This document shows positions 25,518 to 35,230 of a stretch of DNA of 64,000 bases, piece after piece. The stretch lies in assembly GCF_008271745.1 (NCBI RefSeq), contig NZ_VKKZ01000019.1, positions 620,001 through 684,000 on the forward strand, read 5' to 3'. Each line of letters begins with the position of its first letter. Position 1 is the stretch's first letter. The DNA is from Rufibacter glacialis. GTDB taxonomy: Bacteria > Bacteroidota > Bacteroidia > Cytophagales > Hymenobacteraceae. The notes under the pieces are model-generated. The model was not told the DNA's origin, did not search any database, and worked only from the letters and a program-made list of their open reading frames with translations. The position numbers and the translations under genes are program-made.

Positions 25518-28472
25518 TTACGGGTTAGGTACTAACGATTGATATACTACGTCATGAATGCGGGTGCGGATGTTGTATTTGAGCAGCTTATCGTTCTCAG
25601 AGTCAGGATAAACCCGGTTAGAAAGGAAAATATAAATAATATTGTTCTCTGGGTCAATCCAGGCGCCGGTTCCGGTAAAGCCGGTATGGCCAAAGGTGCT
25701 CAATGGAGCCAGGTCAGAGGTAGGACCGTTGCCCTCGGGCTCTGGTTTGTCCCAGCCCAGGCCGCGGCGGCTGATTTTGCTGCCGTTTTGTGAAAACTCG
25801 GTCACAACGGGACCTTTAAAGTATTGTTGCCCGCCGTAGTTGCCGTTCTGCAGGTCCATCTGCATGAGAATAGCCAGGTCATTGGCATTGGAAAAGAGCC
25901 CCGCATGGCCTGCCTTGCCTCCTAATAAAGCCGCGTTGCCGTCATGCACCGTGCCTTGCAAGGGCACGTCTGCCTTGAACTGGGAACCAGGGGCGGTAGG
26001 GGCAATCTGCTCTTTCAGGAATTTGTCTAAAGGATTGTAGGTAAGGGTGGAGGCCCCCAGCGGAGCGTAGAAGTTCTGCGCCAGGAAATCGGGAAGGGGT
26101 TGGTTCAAAAGGCGCTCGGCCACGCGTTTCATCAGGTGCAGCCCCAGGTCTGAATAGCGGTACTCAAACTTGCCGTTCGCCACGCGTTTGCCTACCAGGT
26201 CAGATTTTACCACCCATTTCCACACCGAGTCCTCCAGCCGGTTGTTGCTGTACACGCCGGGTACCACCAGGTTAGGGTAGGCCTCAGAGGGCAGGCTGTC
26301 ATAGTAGAGCGGGTTCAGTTTGCCATCTTTGAAGGTCTTGGTCCAGAACGGGATGAAGGCTACCAACCCAGCCTGGTGCAGGAGCACGTCGCGCACGGTG
26401 AGGTTGGCCTTGTTAGAGCCTTTCAGTTCCGGTAGGTAGGTGACCAACTTCTCGTCCAGTTTGAGTTGGCCCTGGTCTTTGAGGAACATCACCGCCTGCA
26501 GCGTGGCGGCTACCTTGGTGATAGAGGCCAGGTCATAGATGGTTTTCTCAGTGACGGGTTGGCTGCGGTCATAAGTGTAGAACCCGTAAGCTTTCTCCAG
26601 CACCACGGTGCCATCTTTCACCACCAACACCTGGCAACCCGGCGTGGCGGCGTAGGCAATGGCCTCCAGCGCAATGTTGTCAATCTTCTTGAGAGTAGTG
26701 GAGTTCATGCCCACACTCTCTGGCAAAGAGTATTTGAGGCGGCTCAACGAAGGAGTGGTAATGCCGTCACCGGCTTTGAACTTAGGCGAGGCCGTCACGG
26801 GCAGGCGGCCAATGGCCGGTAAAGCCCCGAACAAGATCTGCGGAATCACCTTTCGTGACACCTCATTGTCTTCATAGCCGCACACGAGCCAGTTACTGTT
26901 CTCAAAGTTCTTGAGGCTATAGGCATTGCCCATGACCACCACCACTACTTTCTTGCTAGGGTCGCGCTGCAGTGTCCGGATAAAGCCCAGGGCATTGCCC
27001 GATAGATTGAAGTTGTTGTTGGGGTTATTGGTCAGGTTGTGCAAAGAAACCACCACCACGTCAATTCCCGCCAGGTTGCGCAGGATGCCGGCATACACAC
27101 TGTCTGGGGCCGTTCGGCTGGTCACCGCGAACTTCCGGAAAGGGGCGTATTTGTCCAGGGTCTGGGTCAGGGTGTTGTTCAGGCTCGCGCCCACTGCCAC
27201 CGAGGCAAACTCCGTGGTGTCCAGTACCCGGAAGGGCAGCAGATCCTGTTTGTTTACCACCACCGTGGCGGCCTGCTCATATAATTGCTGCTGCAATACC
27301 TGGCTCACCGGGCGACTCAAATCTTGGGAAAGGTTTTTGACATCTACGGGCGAATACTGGTTCAGGCCGGCCCAGTACTTGGCGTGCAGCATCTTGCGCA
27401 CGCTCACCTCTATTTCCCGCTCAGTGATGGTGCTGTCAGCTAAGGCTTTCTTGATGGTGGCAATGGCCTTGGGCACGTCCTCTGAGAACAGGAGCACGTC
27501 GTTGCCGGCTTTCAGGGCCAACGCGTCTACCTCACCAGGCTTGTGGTAGCGGGTCACGCCTTTCATGTTGAGGGCATCGGTGAACACCAGGCCTTCATAC
27601 TGCATCTGGCCCTTGAGCAGATTGTTCACCAAATAGGGCGACAGGGTAGCCGCCCGGTTGGCGATGGAATCCAGCTTGGGCACATGCAAATGCGCCACCA
27701 TCACGCCCATCACGCCGGCGTCAAAAGACCGTTTGAAGGGGTAAAGCTCTACCTCAGTGAGGCGGGCCATGTCATGGGTGAGCACGGGCAGGGAGAAGTG
27801 CGAATCGGCATCGGTGTCGCCGTGACCGGGGAAATGCTTGGCCACCGCAATAATGCCGTGGTCTTGCAGGCCTTTGATGTAGGCAATGCTGCGGGCAGTC
27901 ACTTTTTCCTTGTTCTCGCCAAAGGAGCGGTTCCCGATCACGGGGTTCTTGGGGTTGCTGTTCACGTCTACCACCGGCGAGAAGTTCACGTGGATGCCCA
28001 TGCGCTTCAGTTTGAGGGCGATCTCGCGGCCCATAAGGTACACGTAGTGGTCATCTGGCAAGGCGCCCAGGGTCATCTGCTTGGCAAAGTGCATGCTGCT
28101 GTCCAGGCGCATGTCCAGGCCCCATTCGGCATCAATGGCCACCAGTAGGGGGACTTTGGAGATGCTTTGGTACCGGTTGGTGAGGTGGGCCTGGCGCACG
28201 GGCCCGCCTTGCATGAACATGACCCCGCCAATGCCGTATTGGGTGATCAGGTGCTCGATTTCCCGTACGTGGCTTTGGGATTTGTTGGAGTAGGCGGCCA
28301 CCATGAACAACTGGCCCAGCCGTTGGTCTGGGGTAAGCGTTTGATACACACTGTCTACCCAGCGCTGCTCCTGTACGGTGACATTGCCCCGGCCCTTAGG
28401 ACCAAACCCTGACAAAACCCACCAGACGCCCATCACCACGGTCAGTAGCCATAGGCTATATCGCTTCAGCAT
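25518..28472 (-). CDS. Bifunctional GH3 beta-N-acetylhexosaminidase and serine beta-lactamase-type protein
   Basis: 984 residues with an N-terminal signal or anchor segment (LWLLTVVMGVWWVLSGFG). Residues about 40-380 are a NagZ-like GH3 domain: KHFPGHGDTDADSHFSLP and the nucleophile in FTDALNMKGV. A GH3 C-terminal-like domain follows to about 580. The last 390 residues are a class C beta-lactamase/penicillin-binding type domain with the S-x-x-K motif in LASITKVAA, YRYSD in place of the YxN motif, and HTGFTGT near the C-terminus. The two parts predict removal of GlcNAc from muropeptides and handling of D-Ala-type peptides in the periplasm or at the surface. Such fusions are known in Bacteroidota. 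It lies 24 bp before bshA in the same direction. Confidence 0.9.
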   Translation of the reverse strand: MLKRYSLWLLTVVMGVWWVLSGFGPKGRGNVTVQEQRWVDSVYQTLTPDQRLGQLFMVAAYSNKSQSHVREIEHLITQYGIGGVMFMQGGPVRQAHLTNRYQSISKVPLLVAIDAEWGLDMRLDSSMHFAKQMTLGALPDDHYVYLMGREIALKLKRMGIHVNFSPVVDVNSNPKNPVIGNRSFGENKEKVTARSIAYIKGLQDHGIIAVAKHFPGHGDTDADSHFSLPVLTHDMARLTEVELYPFKRSFDAGVMGVMVAHLHVPKLDSIANRAATLSPYLVNNLLKGQMQYEGLVFTDALNMKGVTRYHKPGEVDALALKAGNDVLLFSEDVPKAIATIKKALADSTITEREIEVSVRKMLHAKYWAGLNQYSPVDVKNLSQDLSRPVSQVLQQQLYEQAATVVVNKQDLLPFRVLDTTEFASVAVGASLNNTLTQTLDKYAPFRKFAVTSRTAPDSVYAGILRNLAGIDVVVVSLHNLTNNPNNNFNLSGNALGFIRTLQRDPSKKVVVVVMGNAYSLKNFENSNWLVCGYEDNEVSRKVIPQILFGALPAIGRLPVTASPKFKAGDGITTPSLSRLKYSLPESVGMNSTTLKKIDNIALEAIAYAATPGCQVLVVKDGTVVLEKAYGFYTYDRSQPVTEKTIYDLASITKVAATLQAVMFLKDQGQLKLDEKLVTYLPELKGSNKANLTVRDVLLHQAGLVAFIPFWTKTFKDGKLNPLYYDSLPSEAYPNLVVPGVYSNNRLEDSVWKWVVKSDLVGKRVANGKFEYRYSDLGLHLMKRVAERLLNQPLPDFLAQNFYAPLGASTLTYNPLDKFLKEQIAPTAPGSQFKADVPLQGTVHDGNAALLGGKAGHAGLFSNANDLAILMQMDLQNGNYGGQQYFKGPVVTEFSQNGSKISRRGLGWDKPEPEGNGPTSDLAPLSTFGHTGFTGTGAWIDPENNIIYIFLSNRVYPDSENDKLLKYNIRTRIHDVVYQSLVPNP

Positions 28473-30155
28473 TTCGCAACGCGTAATTTAATTTGAATAA
28501 TGTTTCATAGGGCTCATTTCGCAGAGCAAAACCAGCCGCGGCCCTACCGGCCCTGAAGCGTTTTTCGCCCGTTTTGGATGAAACGACTGAAAACTCCTTA
28601 GGTTCAGGACTTCCCCGCCAAGGCTCTTCTCTGTGGCGGTTCCTGAGGGCTCTTTGGCCAGAAGGACTAAAGTGCCGGAGGTCGAAACAGAGTGAACTAT
28701 CAGAAGACGAGGGAGGTTAGGCCGCTGTTTAAGCTGGTAATATTACTCAAAATTTCGCGGTTATGCCTTAAAATTTAGTCGAATCTGGAGTTTCCGGGGG
28801 AAAGAGGATGGAGCAGAACGCCATTTACCCAATAGAGGGAGGTCCAAAGGAAATTATATTCCTGGTGGCTCACTACCTGGCATTCCTTCCAAGCCGTGGC
28901 TTTTACGTGGGTCCTTCAGGCGAGGCTGACGCATGGAGAAGGAGGAAGAAACTACCTCATGGTACAGGGTAGCAGGAGGTGTGGGGAGTGGACGGAGGGT
29001 TGAAAAAAAGCCTGATCATCAGGTTGCTGTGGTAGGGGCGGCAATAGGCGTAAGTGGCCAGGAAACAGCGGATGAAAGTCTTGCAAACAAAACGAAGTTA
29101 AAGAGGGCAAGGCTCACGTTCATCTGGTGCAAGGAAGAAGCGAAGGGCCAACCGTCCAAAAAGATGTTTGGCAGCATAATCACGGACAGACTATCGGAAA
29201 AGGTTGGGGTATCAAAAGAAGAAACCTTTTTGAAAATGCACATAAGACCCAAAGGTGGAGCGGGCCATGGTAGCCGAGACCACAAATCTATCTGCCAAAG
29301 AAAACCAGATGCCGCCCCCGTGGCTTTGTAGCCACTCTTTTCCGGGAATCTGCTTTGTCCGCACCCTTCCCTGATCCCACAAACCCAGCAAGCCTACCTT
29401 GCCAGGAAACAGGTAGATTCTGTAGCTAAACAGTTCAACCCGGGTCTCCAGGTTGAGGTAAAAAGTACGGTCACCAACTTTCCTGCTGCCAATGAAGGGC
29501 ACTGGGGGCATAGTAAATCCGTTCTGTACAGGAACAAGTGTAAAACAACAGGAGAATAACCCCTCTAATCTAAGAAGTAGTTTGGGTGTATTCATTTTCT
29601 ATTGGAAAGCCAATAAGCTAGCTTACAATGCCTTACTGTAAATACTACCCGTGAGTTCTAAGGCGGATTCCCGGGAAGGCGCAGGGGATTTTATCCGATA
29701 GATAAAAAAGGAGGGGCACTATCTGCTGTCTGGGCGAATTACCATGACTTCTGCTCTATAGAGCCAGGGCTAGTTTCTTCTGGACCGCCAGGGTAACTCG
29801 CTATGATGGTCCTCCAGGTGGTATTGGTCTGATCCCGGTGTCAGCCCGCGAACGCGTTGGTGGCATACCGGTTCCACTCAGCGGGGCGGGAGCAGGGTTG
29901 GCAAGCCCGGCCAGGCTTTATGTGGGGTAGGCAGGTGGGCAGTTCCGTCAACTCGAATTGCAGATGTCCTATAAACAAGCTGACCTTCTCCCAAGCGTAT
30001 AAGGTTTTTATATTCCTGATAAGCTTACACTAAGGCCTTGTTTCCTATGCCCGTTCCCGGTGGGTAGCCAACCACCAGGCATTTTTCTACGTTTAGTTTT
30101 TACAGGAAGCGCCCAACAAAAGAGCTTTTTCTAGGAAAACCCAAACCCGAAGACG
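28473..30155. other. 1.68-kb gene-poor region with decayed sequence
   Basis: The only part with protein character is the minus-strand BamA-like fragment at 29212-29595. A degenerate copy of the common palindrome lies near 28557-28590. The plus-strand frame at 28933-29331 overlaps the fragment antisense, is rich in Lys/Glu with no family match and no signal, and I treat it as a shadow. The rest shows no structure that I recognise. The region may be the remains of deleted genes. Confidence 0.6.
29212..29595 (-). pseudogene. C-terminal remnant of a BamA/Omp85-type outer-membrane protein
   Basis: About 127 codons with an intact natural end. The order KVGDRTFYLNLETRVELF, YLFPGKVGLLGLWDQGRV, GGGIWFSLADRFVVSATMA, and a terminal GFFF with Phe last is the conserved C-terminal barrel of the bacterial surface antigen (Omp85/BamA) family, in particular the short 'GDRTFY-N-E-R' and 'GGGIW' blocks. 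A complete protein is normally several hundred residues; the N-terminal barrel strands and any upstream domain are missing. The first 30 codons are of doubtful origin. No matching sequence is seen further upstream on this strand. I infer a truncated pseudogene rather than a working gene. Confidence 0.6.
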
Positions 30156-30461
30156 ATGAATTACACAGAAAATTTTGAAGGCATAAAGATTGATGTACAA
30201 GCAGTAGATATCACCATTTCAGATGGAATCCAGCAGCGCGTGCGCGACACCATCACCAAAATGAAACGCTACGTGCATGACATCAACTGGGTAGACGTGT
30301 ACCTGAAAGTAGAACCGAACCATGCCACTAATAGCAAAACCGTGAGCATGCGCCTGGGTATTCCGGGCCAGGATGTGTTTGCCTCCGATTCTGGCGAGGA
30401 GTGGTTCCCCATAATGAAGAGCCTGGAGGATAAATTGCAAAAACAACTGGAGAAACGGTAA
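30156..30461 (+). CDS. hpf: Ribosome hibernation-promoting factor, short HPF/RaiA-type
   Basis: 101 residues, the length of the short form. It starts MNYTENFEGIKIDVQAVDI, and has TKMKRYVHDINWVDVYLKVE in the middle and a helix ending MKSLEDKLQKQLEKR, the beta-alpha-beta-beta-beta-alpha pattern of the family. Such proteins bind the 30S decoding centre in slow growth and make inactive ribosomes. It stands alone with a strong terminator 26 bp after the stop. A TACGTTTA sequence about 65 bp upstream is one base off the TAnnTTTG consensus. Confidence 0.9.
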   Translation: MNYTENFEGIKIDVQAVDITISDGIQQRVRDTITKMKRYVHDINWVDVYLKVEPNHATNSKTVSMRLGIPGQDVFASDSGEEWFPIMKSLEDKLQKQLEKR

Positions 30462-30487
30462 TCCTGTTTTGGTACCCCATACTTAGA

Positions 30488-30517
30488 AGCCTGGCTGTGT
30501 AAAGCCAGGCTTTTTTT
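30488..30517 (+). terminator. Intrinsic terminator of the hibernation factor gene
   Basis: AGCCTGGCT (30488-30496) pairs with AGCCAGGCT (30503-30511), loop GTGTAA, followed by a run of seven T. Textbook form. Confidence 0.92.
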
Positions 30518-31025
30518 GCCTCCTCTAATTGAAGGATATATTTTCTAAGTTATAATGCCTCTTCTCCTGCATCAATAACGTGCTGGACTCTGAGCCTATT
30601 CATAGGGATTCAGGAAGCACTAAAATATCTGTTTTTTTGAGTTACAGGTAAAAGAAACAACTTAGCTGTCCTGGACCAGTTTTGCCCCATGTCATGTCGT
30701 TCCCTAACAGTAGCGGCAAGTAGAGGCCTTTCTAAAAGTTTGAACTTGTCTTTCAGGTAGCCTTTGCCGAACTTCGCCTTTTTGCAGCTTATTCAAGTAT
30801 CAAACAAGCTTTCTATCTCTGCACCATTTAGGTAGGGCCGGATCAGTATCATCGTAGCTCCCTTTCACCCTACGGTAAATGTAAGAATTTCTGTTTGTTA
30901 GCTTGTTTCTATGGCCAATTATGGAGAAAGATGAGTGGCGGGAGGATTGGGAGAGGGTATTTTCAATAGAAGTCTCCTAGGCCAGAATCAAAAGTTTGCA
31001 GAGATTTTTCAACGACGAAGTTTTT
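30518..31025. other. 508-bp region upstream of mutL with a possible transposase relic
   Basis: On the minus strand between about 30789 and 30661 one frame stays open for some 43 codons and reads ...KFGKGYLKDKFKLLERPL followed by ATVRE. This recalls the DKGYL...LLATVR block of DDE transposases of the IS982 kind, with the catalytic Asp lost. No start, ends or other parts of the element are visible. The remainder is A+T-rich upstream DNA of mutL. Confidence 0.3.
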
Positions 31026-32873
31026 ATGGCAGATATCATCCGATTGTTACCCGAGTACCTGGCCAACCAGATCGCCGCTGGCGAGGTGGTGCAGCGCCCG
31101 GCCTCCGTGGTAAAGGAGTTGTTGGAGAATAGCGTAGATGCGGGCAGCACCAGCGTGACCTTGATCATCAAAGACGCGGGCAAGCAACTCATTCAGGTAG
31201 TGGACGACGGTCTGGGCATGACCGAGACCGATGCCCGCATGTGCTTTGAGCGCCACGCCACCTCCAAGATAAAAACCACTGAAGACCTGTTCCGCATCAA
31301 GACCATGGGGTTCAGGGGCGAGGCCATGGCTTCTATTGCGGCCGTGGCCCAGGTAGAGCTGAAGACCCGCGCCCGGGGGGCAGAGTTGGGTACCTGCCTC
31401 ACCATTGAAGGCAACGAGGTGCTCAAACAGGAACCCGTGGCCATGGCCCAGGGAACGGTGGTGAGTGTGAAGAACCTGTTCTTCAACGTGCCCGCCCGCC
31501 GCAATTTCCTCAAGACCAACCCCGTGGAGATGCGCCACATTCTGGACGAATTCCAGCGCGTGGCCCTGGCCAACCCGGAAATCGCCTTTGCCCTGTACCA
31601 GAACGAGGTGGAGGTGATGAACCTGCCCGCCGGCAAGCTGAGCCAGCGAATCGTTAGCATTTTTGGGAAAGAGTACAAAGAACAGATGGCGGCCTGCGAG
31701 GAGACCACGCCGTTCCTCACGGTGAAGGGGTACATTGGCAAACCGGAATACGCGAAGAAAAGCCGCGGCGAACAGTTTTTCTTCGTGAACAACCGCTTCA
31801 TCAAAAGCCAGTACCTGAACCACGCGGTGCTCACCGCCTTTGAAGGCCTGCTGCCCAAAGACAGCTTCCCGTTTTACGTCTTGTTTCTGGAAATAGCCCC
31901 CGAAACGATTGACATCAACGTGCACCCCACCAAGACCGAGATCAAGTTCGAGGACGAGAAAACGGTCTACGCCATTGTGCGGGCCGCCGTGAAACAAAGC
32001 CTGGGCCTCCATAACATTGCCCCGTCGCTTGATTTTGGCGCCGATGTGAACTACATGCCCCTGCAGCCCATGAAATTCCCGGCCTCCATGGATTTTGAGA
32101 TGGCGCCGGCGCAAGCCCCCAAAGCCTCTTCCCCCATGAATACCCCAGCTTCGTTTTCCTCCCGCGCCTCCGGCGGCGGTGGGCAGCACCAGGAGCGAGA
32201 TACGCCGCCCACGCGGGAAGTGTCAAGGGCCAATACCGAGGAGCACAGCCACTTGTTCCCGGAAGAGGAAGATTCCTTTGCGCCGGCCAAGAACACCATG
32301 ACGGGCGGCTCCAAAACCCTGCAGGTGCACCAGAAATACCTTATGGTGCAGGTGAAGTCCGGGTTGATGGTGGTAGACCAGCAGGCGGCGCAGGAGCGTA
32401 TCCTGTACGAGAAATACAGCCAGGCCCTGGGCAAGCGAACTGGTGCCTCGCAACAACTGCTCTTCCCGCAGACCCTGCAGCTCTCGCCCGCCGATTTCTC
32501 TCTGGTGATGGAATTGACCGAGGAGTTCACGGCCCTGGGCTTCGTGTTCAATGATTTCGGGAGCAACACCTTGGTAGTGAACGGCATACCGGCAGAGATT
32601 CCGCTGCGCGATGAGAAGGAGTTGATTGAAGGGCTGCTGGAGCAGTACAAGAACAACCTGAGCGCCCTGAAGGTAGACCGGCAGGAGAACCTGGCCCGGG
32701 CCATGGCCAAACGGGTTGCCTCGCGCCTCACCGGCCGCCTGAGCGACCAGGAGATGAATGCCCTGGTAGACCGCCTCTTTGGCTGCCAGGTGCCCAACTA
32801 TACGCCCAGCGGCCAGAAAACCCTGGTGATCCTGCAAACCGAACAACTGCAAGACCTTTTCCTGAGAAATTAA
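31026..32873 (+). CDS. mutL: DNA mismatch repair protein MutL
   Basis: 615 residues from ATG 31026. The GHKL ATPase domain is complete: Glu in KELLENSVDAG, DDGLGM, and GFRGEAMASIA. A low-complexity linker (about 350-430) joins the C-terminal dimerisation domain. There the metal-binding motif that is DQHA(x)2E(x)4E in nicking MutL proteins appears as DQQAAQERILYE, so His is replaced by Gln. MutL links MutS mismatch recognition to strand nicking. The gene begins the typical Bacteroidota series mutL-rhomboid-rhomboid. TTG at 30996 is an alternative but unlikely start. Confidence 0.96.
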   Translation: MADIIRLLPEYLANQIAAGEVVQRPASVVKELLENSVDAGSTSVTLIIKDAGKQLIQVVDDGLGMTETDARMCFERHATSKIKTTEDLFRIKTMGFRGEAMASIAAVAQVELKTRARGAELGTCLTIEGNEVLKQEPVAMAQGTVVSVKNLFFNVPARRNFLKTNPVEMRHILDEFQRVALANPEIAFALYQNEVEVMNLPAGKLSQRIVSIFGKEYKEQMAACEETTPFLTVKGYIGKPEYAKKSRGEQFFFVNNRFIKSQYLNHAVLTAFEGLLPKDSFPFYVLFLEIAPETIDINVHPTKTEIKFEDEKTVYAIVRAAVKQSLGLHNIAPSLDFGADVNYMPLQPMKFPASMDFEMAPAQAPKASSPMNTPASFSSRASGGGGQHQERDTPPTREVSRANTEEHSHLFPEEEDSFAPAKNTMTGGSKTLQVHQKYLMVQVKSGLMVVDQQAAQERILYEKYSQALGKRTGASQQLLFPQTLQLSPADFSLVMELTEEFTALGFVFNDFGSNTLVVNGIPAEIPLRDEKELIEGLLEQYKNNLSALKVDRQENLARAMAKRVASRLTGRLSDQEMNALVDRLFGCQVPNYTPSGQKTLVILQTEQLQDLFLRN

Positions 32874-33082
32874 CGGGTGGAGGCCGCCTCAACGGCACTG
32901 TGAAGACCTGACCAACAGATTATTTGAACCGGGCCAGATACCAACTGCCGGGTTTCTCCGTACTGTTTTATGCAGAACTATTCCGCCAGAAGTCTGTTGC
33001 ACGTGCGGAAAGAGACCTGGCGCTATGGTTTTTGCCCGGCTTTCTATTTTATTTGACCTATATACCTACTTAACGCTACCCT

Positions 33083-33862
33083 ATGCCACCCATCACGCCC
33101 ATGGTGCGTAACCTGCTTATCCTGAATGTGCTCATGTTCATTTTAACGGATAGGCTGTTTCCCCAGGAGTTGTTCGCCCTGCACGATATCCGCTCAGACC
33201 TTTTCCGGCCGCACCAGTTCATCACGCACATGTTCATGCACGGCAACCTCATGCACTTGTTCGGGAACATGTTCAGCTTGTTCATGTTTGGGCCTTTGCT
33301 GGAGCGCCACTGGGGCGAGGGGCGTTTCCTTACCTTTTACATGATCACGGGCCTGGGTGCCAGTTTACTGTACTCAGGGGTGCGGTACTATGAGATCAGC
33401 CAGGTCATGGACGGGGTGACGGCCTTCATGCAGAACCCAGACCCTATTGATTTCAAAAACCTGCTGGAAACGGCCGGGGTGAACCTGCGGGGCATGGAAT
33501 CCTTTCTGGTGGAGTTCAACCGCAACCCTTCAGACCCACAATTCATCACGCAGGCCAAGGCGTTCTCGGCGCGTTTGTCAGATGTGATGGTGAACAGCCC
33601 CATGCTGGGGGCTTCCGGGGCAGTGTTCGGGATCTTGATGGCCTTTGGCATGCTTTTCCCTAACACGGAGCTCATGCTGCTGTTTTTCCCCATCCCCATC
33701 AAGGCCAAGTATTTTGTGCTCATGTACGGGGCGTTTGAGATGTATGCCGGCTTGAACCGGACGCCGGGCGACAATGTAGCTCACTTCGCCCACTTGGGCG
33801 GGATGCTTTTTGCGTATATCTTGCTGAAACTCTGGGAACGAAAACGCAATAATTTCTACTAA
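33083..33862 (+). CDS. Rhomboid-family intramembrane serine protease 1
   Basis: 259 residues with about six transmembrane helices. The N-terminal loop has HMFMHGNLMHLFGNMFSLF, which matches the conserved H-x-x-x-N of rhomboids. The nucleophile is in GASGAVFGIL and the catalytic His in HFAHLGGMLFAY. A long insertion (about 105-165) lies between these, longer than in short bacterial rhomboids. It would cleave transmembrane substrates within the inner membrane. The next rhomboid gene starts three bases after the stop, so the pair is almost certainly cotranscribed. Confidence 0.93.
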   Translation: MPPITPMVRNLLILNVLMFILTDRLFPQELFALHDIRSDLFRPHQFITHMFMHGNLMHLFGNMFSLFMFGPLLERHWGEGRFLTFYMITGLGASLLYSGVRYYEISQVMDGVTAFMQNPDPIDFKNLLETAGVNLRGMESFLVEFNRNPSDPQFITQAKAFSARLSDVMVNSPMLGASGAVFGILMAFGMLFPNTELMLLFFPIPIKAKYFVLMYGAFEMYAGLNRTPGDNVAHFAHLGGMLFAYILLKLWERKRNNFY

Positions 33863-33865
33863 GCT

Positions 33866-34783
33866 ATGACCAGTATTTTTGACGATATAAGATCAGCCTT
33901 CACCAAAGGGAACAACGCCCTGCACCAGCTCATTTTCATTAATGTGGTGGTGTTTGCGGTGCTGATCGTGTTGCGCACCATCATGACCCTGAGCGGTTCA
34001 GGCAGCACCTTCGGGTACCTCATGACCTTCCTGAGCCTGCCTTCTAATTTGCAGCTCTTCGCCTTCCGGTTCTGGACTCTCATCACGTATTTCTTCACCC
34101 ACCTGGAGTTCTTCCATATCCTCTTCAACATGCTCAACCTCTACTGGTTTGGCATGCTCATCAGGGAATACCTGGGCGACAAGCGGCTGGTGAACCTGTA
34201 CATTCTAGGTGGCCTGGCCGGGGGCTTGATCTACCTCTTGAGCTACAACACCATTCCGTACCTGCAGCTGCGGGCGGAGGGTTCTTTCATGATGGGTGCC
34301 TCTGGCAGTGTGATCGCCATTATGGTGGCCGCCGCCACGCTGTTGCCTAATTACACCTTCAACCTGATCCTCATTGGGCCCATCCGCATCAAGTACATTG
34401 CCCTGGTCATGGTGTTGCTCTCTATCTCAGGCGCCACCGGCGGAAACGCGGGCGGAAACATTGCCCACTTAGGCGGTGCGTTGCTCGGGTTCTTCTACGT
34501 GCGGCAACTGCAGGGCGGTTCTGATATGGGCCGGCCGTTACAGGCGGTGCTAGGCTTCTTCAGGGGCTTGTTCCAGCGCCGGTCCCCGCTGAAGGTGGCC
34601 TATAAAAACCCCAACCGGCCCTATTCGGCTTCGGCTTCCTCACCGGTTTCTTCGGCGTCCAACATCCCCGGTAACCCGTCTCAACTGGAGATAGACCAGA
34701 TCCTGGACAAGATTTCCGTCTCTGGCTATGAAAGCCTCACCAAAGAAGAAAAGCAGAAACTGTTCAAGGCCAGTCAGAAGTAG
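33866..34783 (+). CDS. Rhomboid-family intramembrane serine protease 2 with C-terminal cytosolic tail
   Basis: 305 residues. Six or so transmembrane helices contain THLEFFHILFNMLNLYWFG, the nucleophile motif MMGASGSVIAI, and the catalytic His in NIAHLGGALLGF. After about residue 215 there is a soluble Ser/Pro-rich linker and a short helical domain (EIDQILDKISVSGYESLTKEEKQKLF) that resembles the small C-terminal domain often added to Bacteroidota rhomboids. The neighbouring copy lacks this tail. The substrate is unknown. It follows mutL and rhomboid 1 in conserved order. Confidence 0.93.
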   Translation: MTSIFDDIRSAFTKGNNALHQLIFINVVVFAVLIVLRTIMTLSGSGSTFGYLMTFLSLPSNLQLFAFRFWTLITYFFTHLEFFHILFNMLNLYWFGMLIREYLGDKRLVNLYILGGLAGGLIYLLSYNTIPYLQLRAEGSFMMGASGSVIAIMVAAATLLPNYTFNLILIGPIRIKYIALVMVLLSISGATGGNAGGNIAHLGGALLGFFYVRQLQGGSDMGRPLQAVLGFFRGLFQRRSPLKVAYKNPNRPYSASASSPVSSASNIPGNPSQLEIDQILDKISVSGYESLTKEEKQKLFKASQK

Positions 34784-35193
34784 TTATTAGTTGGTGGTTG
34801 CTAGTTATTCGTTTTGGTTTGAGGGTGGTTTTTAGGCTGTTTTAGGTAAACAAAGGCTAAAACAAGACGACGGATTTGCCTCAAAGGGGATGGGACAACC
34901 CTTATCCTAGGTTTGGAAGTAAGGCCCCGCATTTCGTCCCCCTTTGAAGGGGGTAGGGGGATGACTTCTCCTACAGATCAGGTCGTTCCCGAAAATCATT
35001 TTCTATTTATGGCGTGGAAGTCGGGGTGACCTCTCGTGTTTAGCCTGATTTTTCGTAGGGGCAATCCCTTGTGGTTGCCCTTGCGTTTAGCGGAAGGTGA
35101 ACAGTTATTTTACAACCTTCATTATCCTAAGCCTTCAAAAGGGCGGATTCGTGGCTGCTCCGATCCCTACCTTTTTCCATTATCAGGAGCATT

Positions 35194-35230
35194 TCTAGTT
35201 CGCACACAAGATCCTTTCAGGATGACAAAG
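35194..35230. repeat. GTCATCCTGAAAGGATCTTG element, half copy
   Basis: TCTAGTTCGCACACAAGATC followed by CTTTCAGGATGACAAAG matches the right half of the element at 38428-38522. The left half is missing. Confidence 0.65.

Noticed and set aside
28933-29331. 132-residue plus-strand frame
   Set aside because: It overlaps the BamA-like fragment antisense, has no family match or signal peptide, and is probably a shadow.
34938-34966. CCCCCTTTGAAGGGGG dyad as a terminator
   Set aside because: No T tract, no gene end close by, and the motif is a common Bacteroidota intergenic repeat; I only noted it in the region entry.
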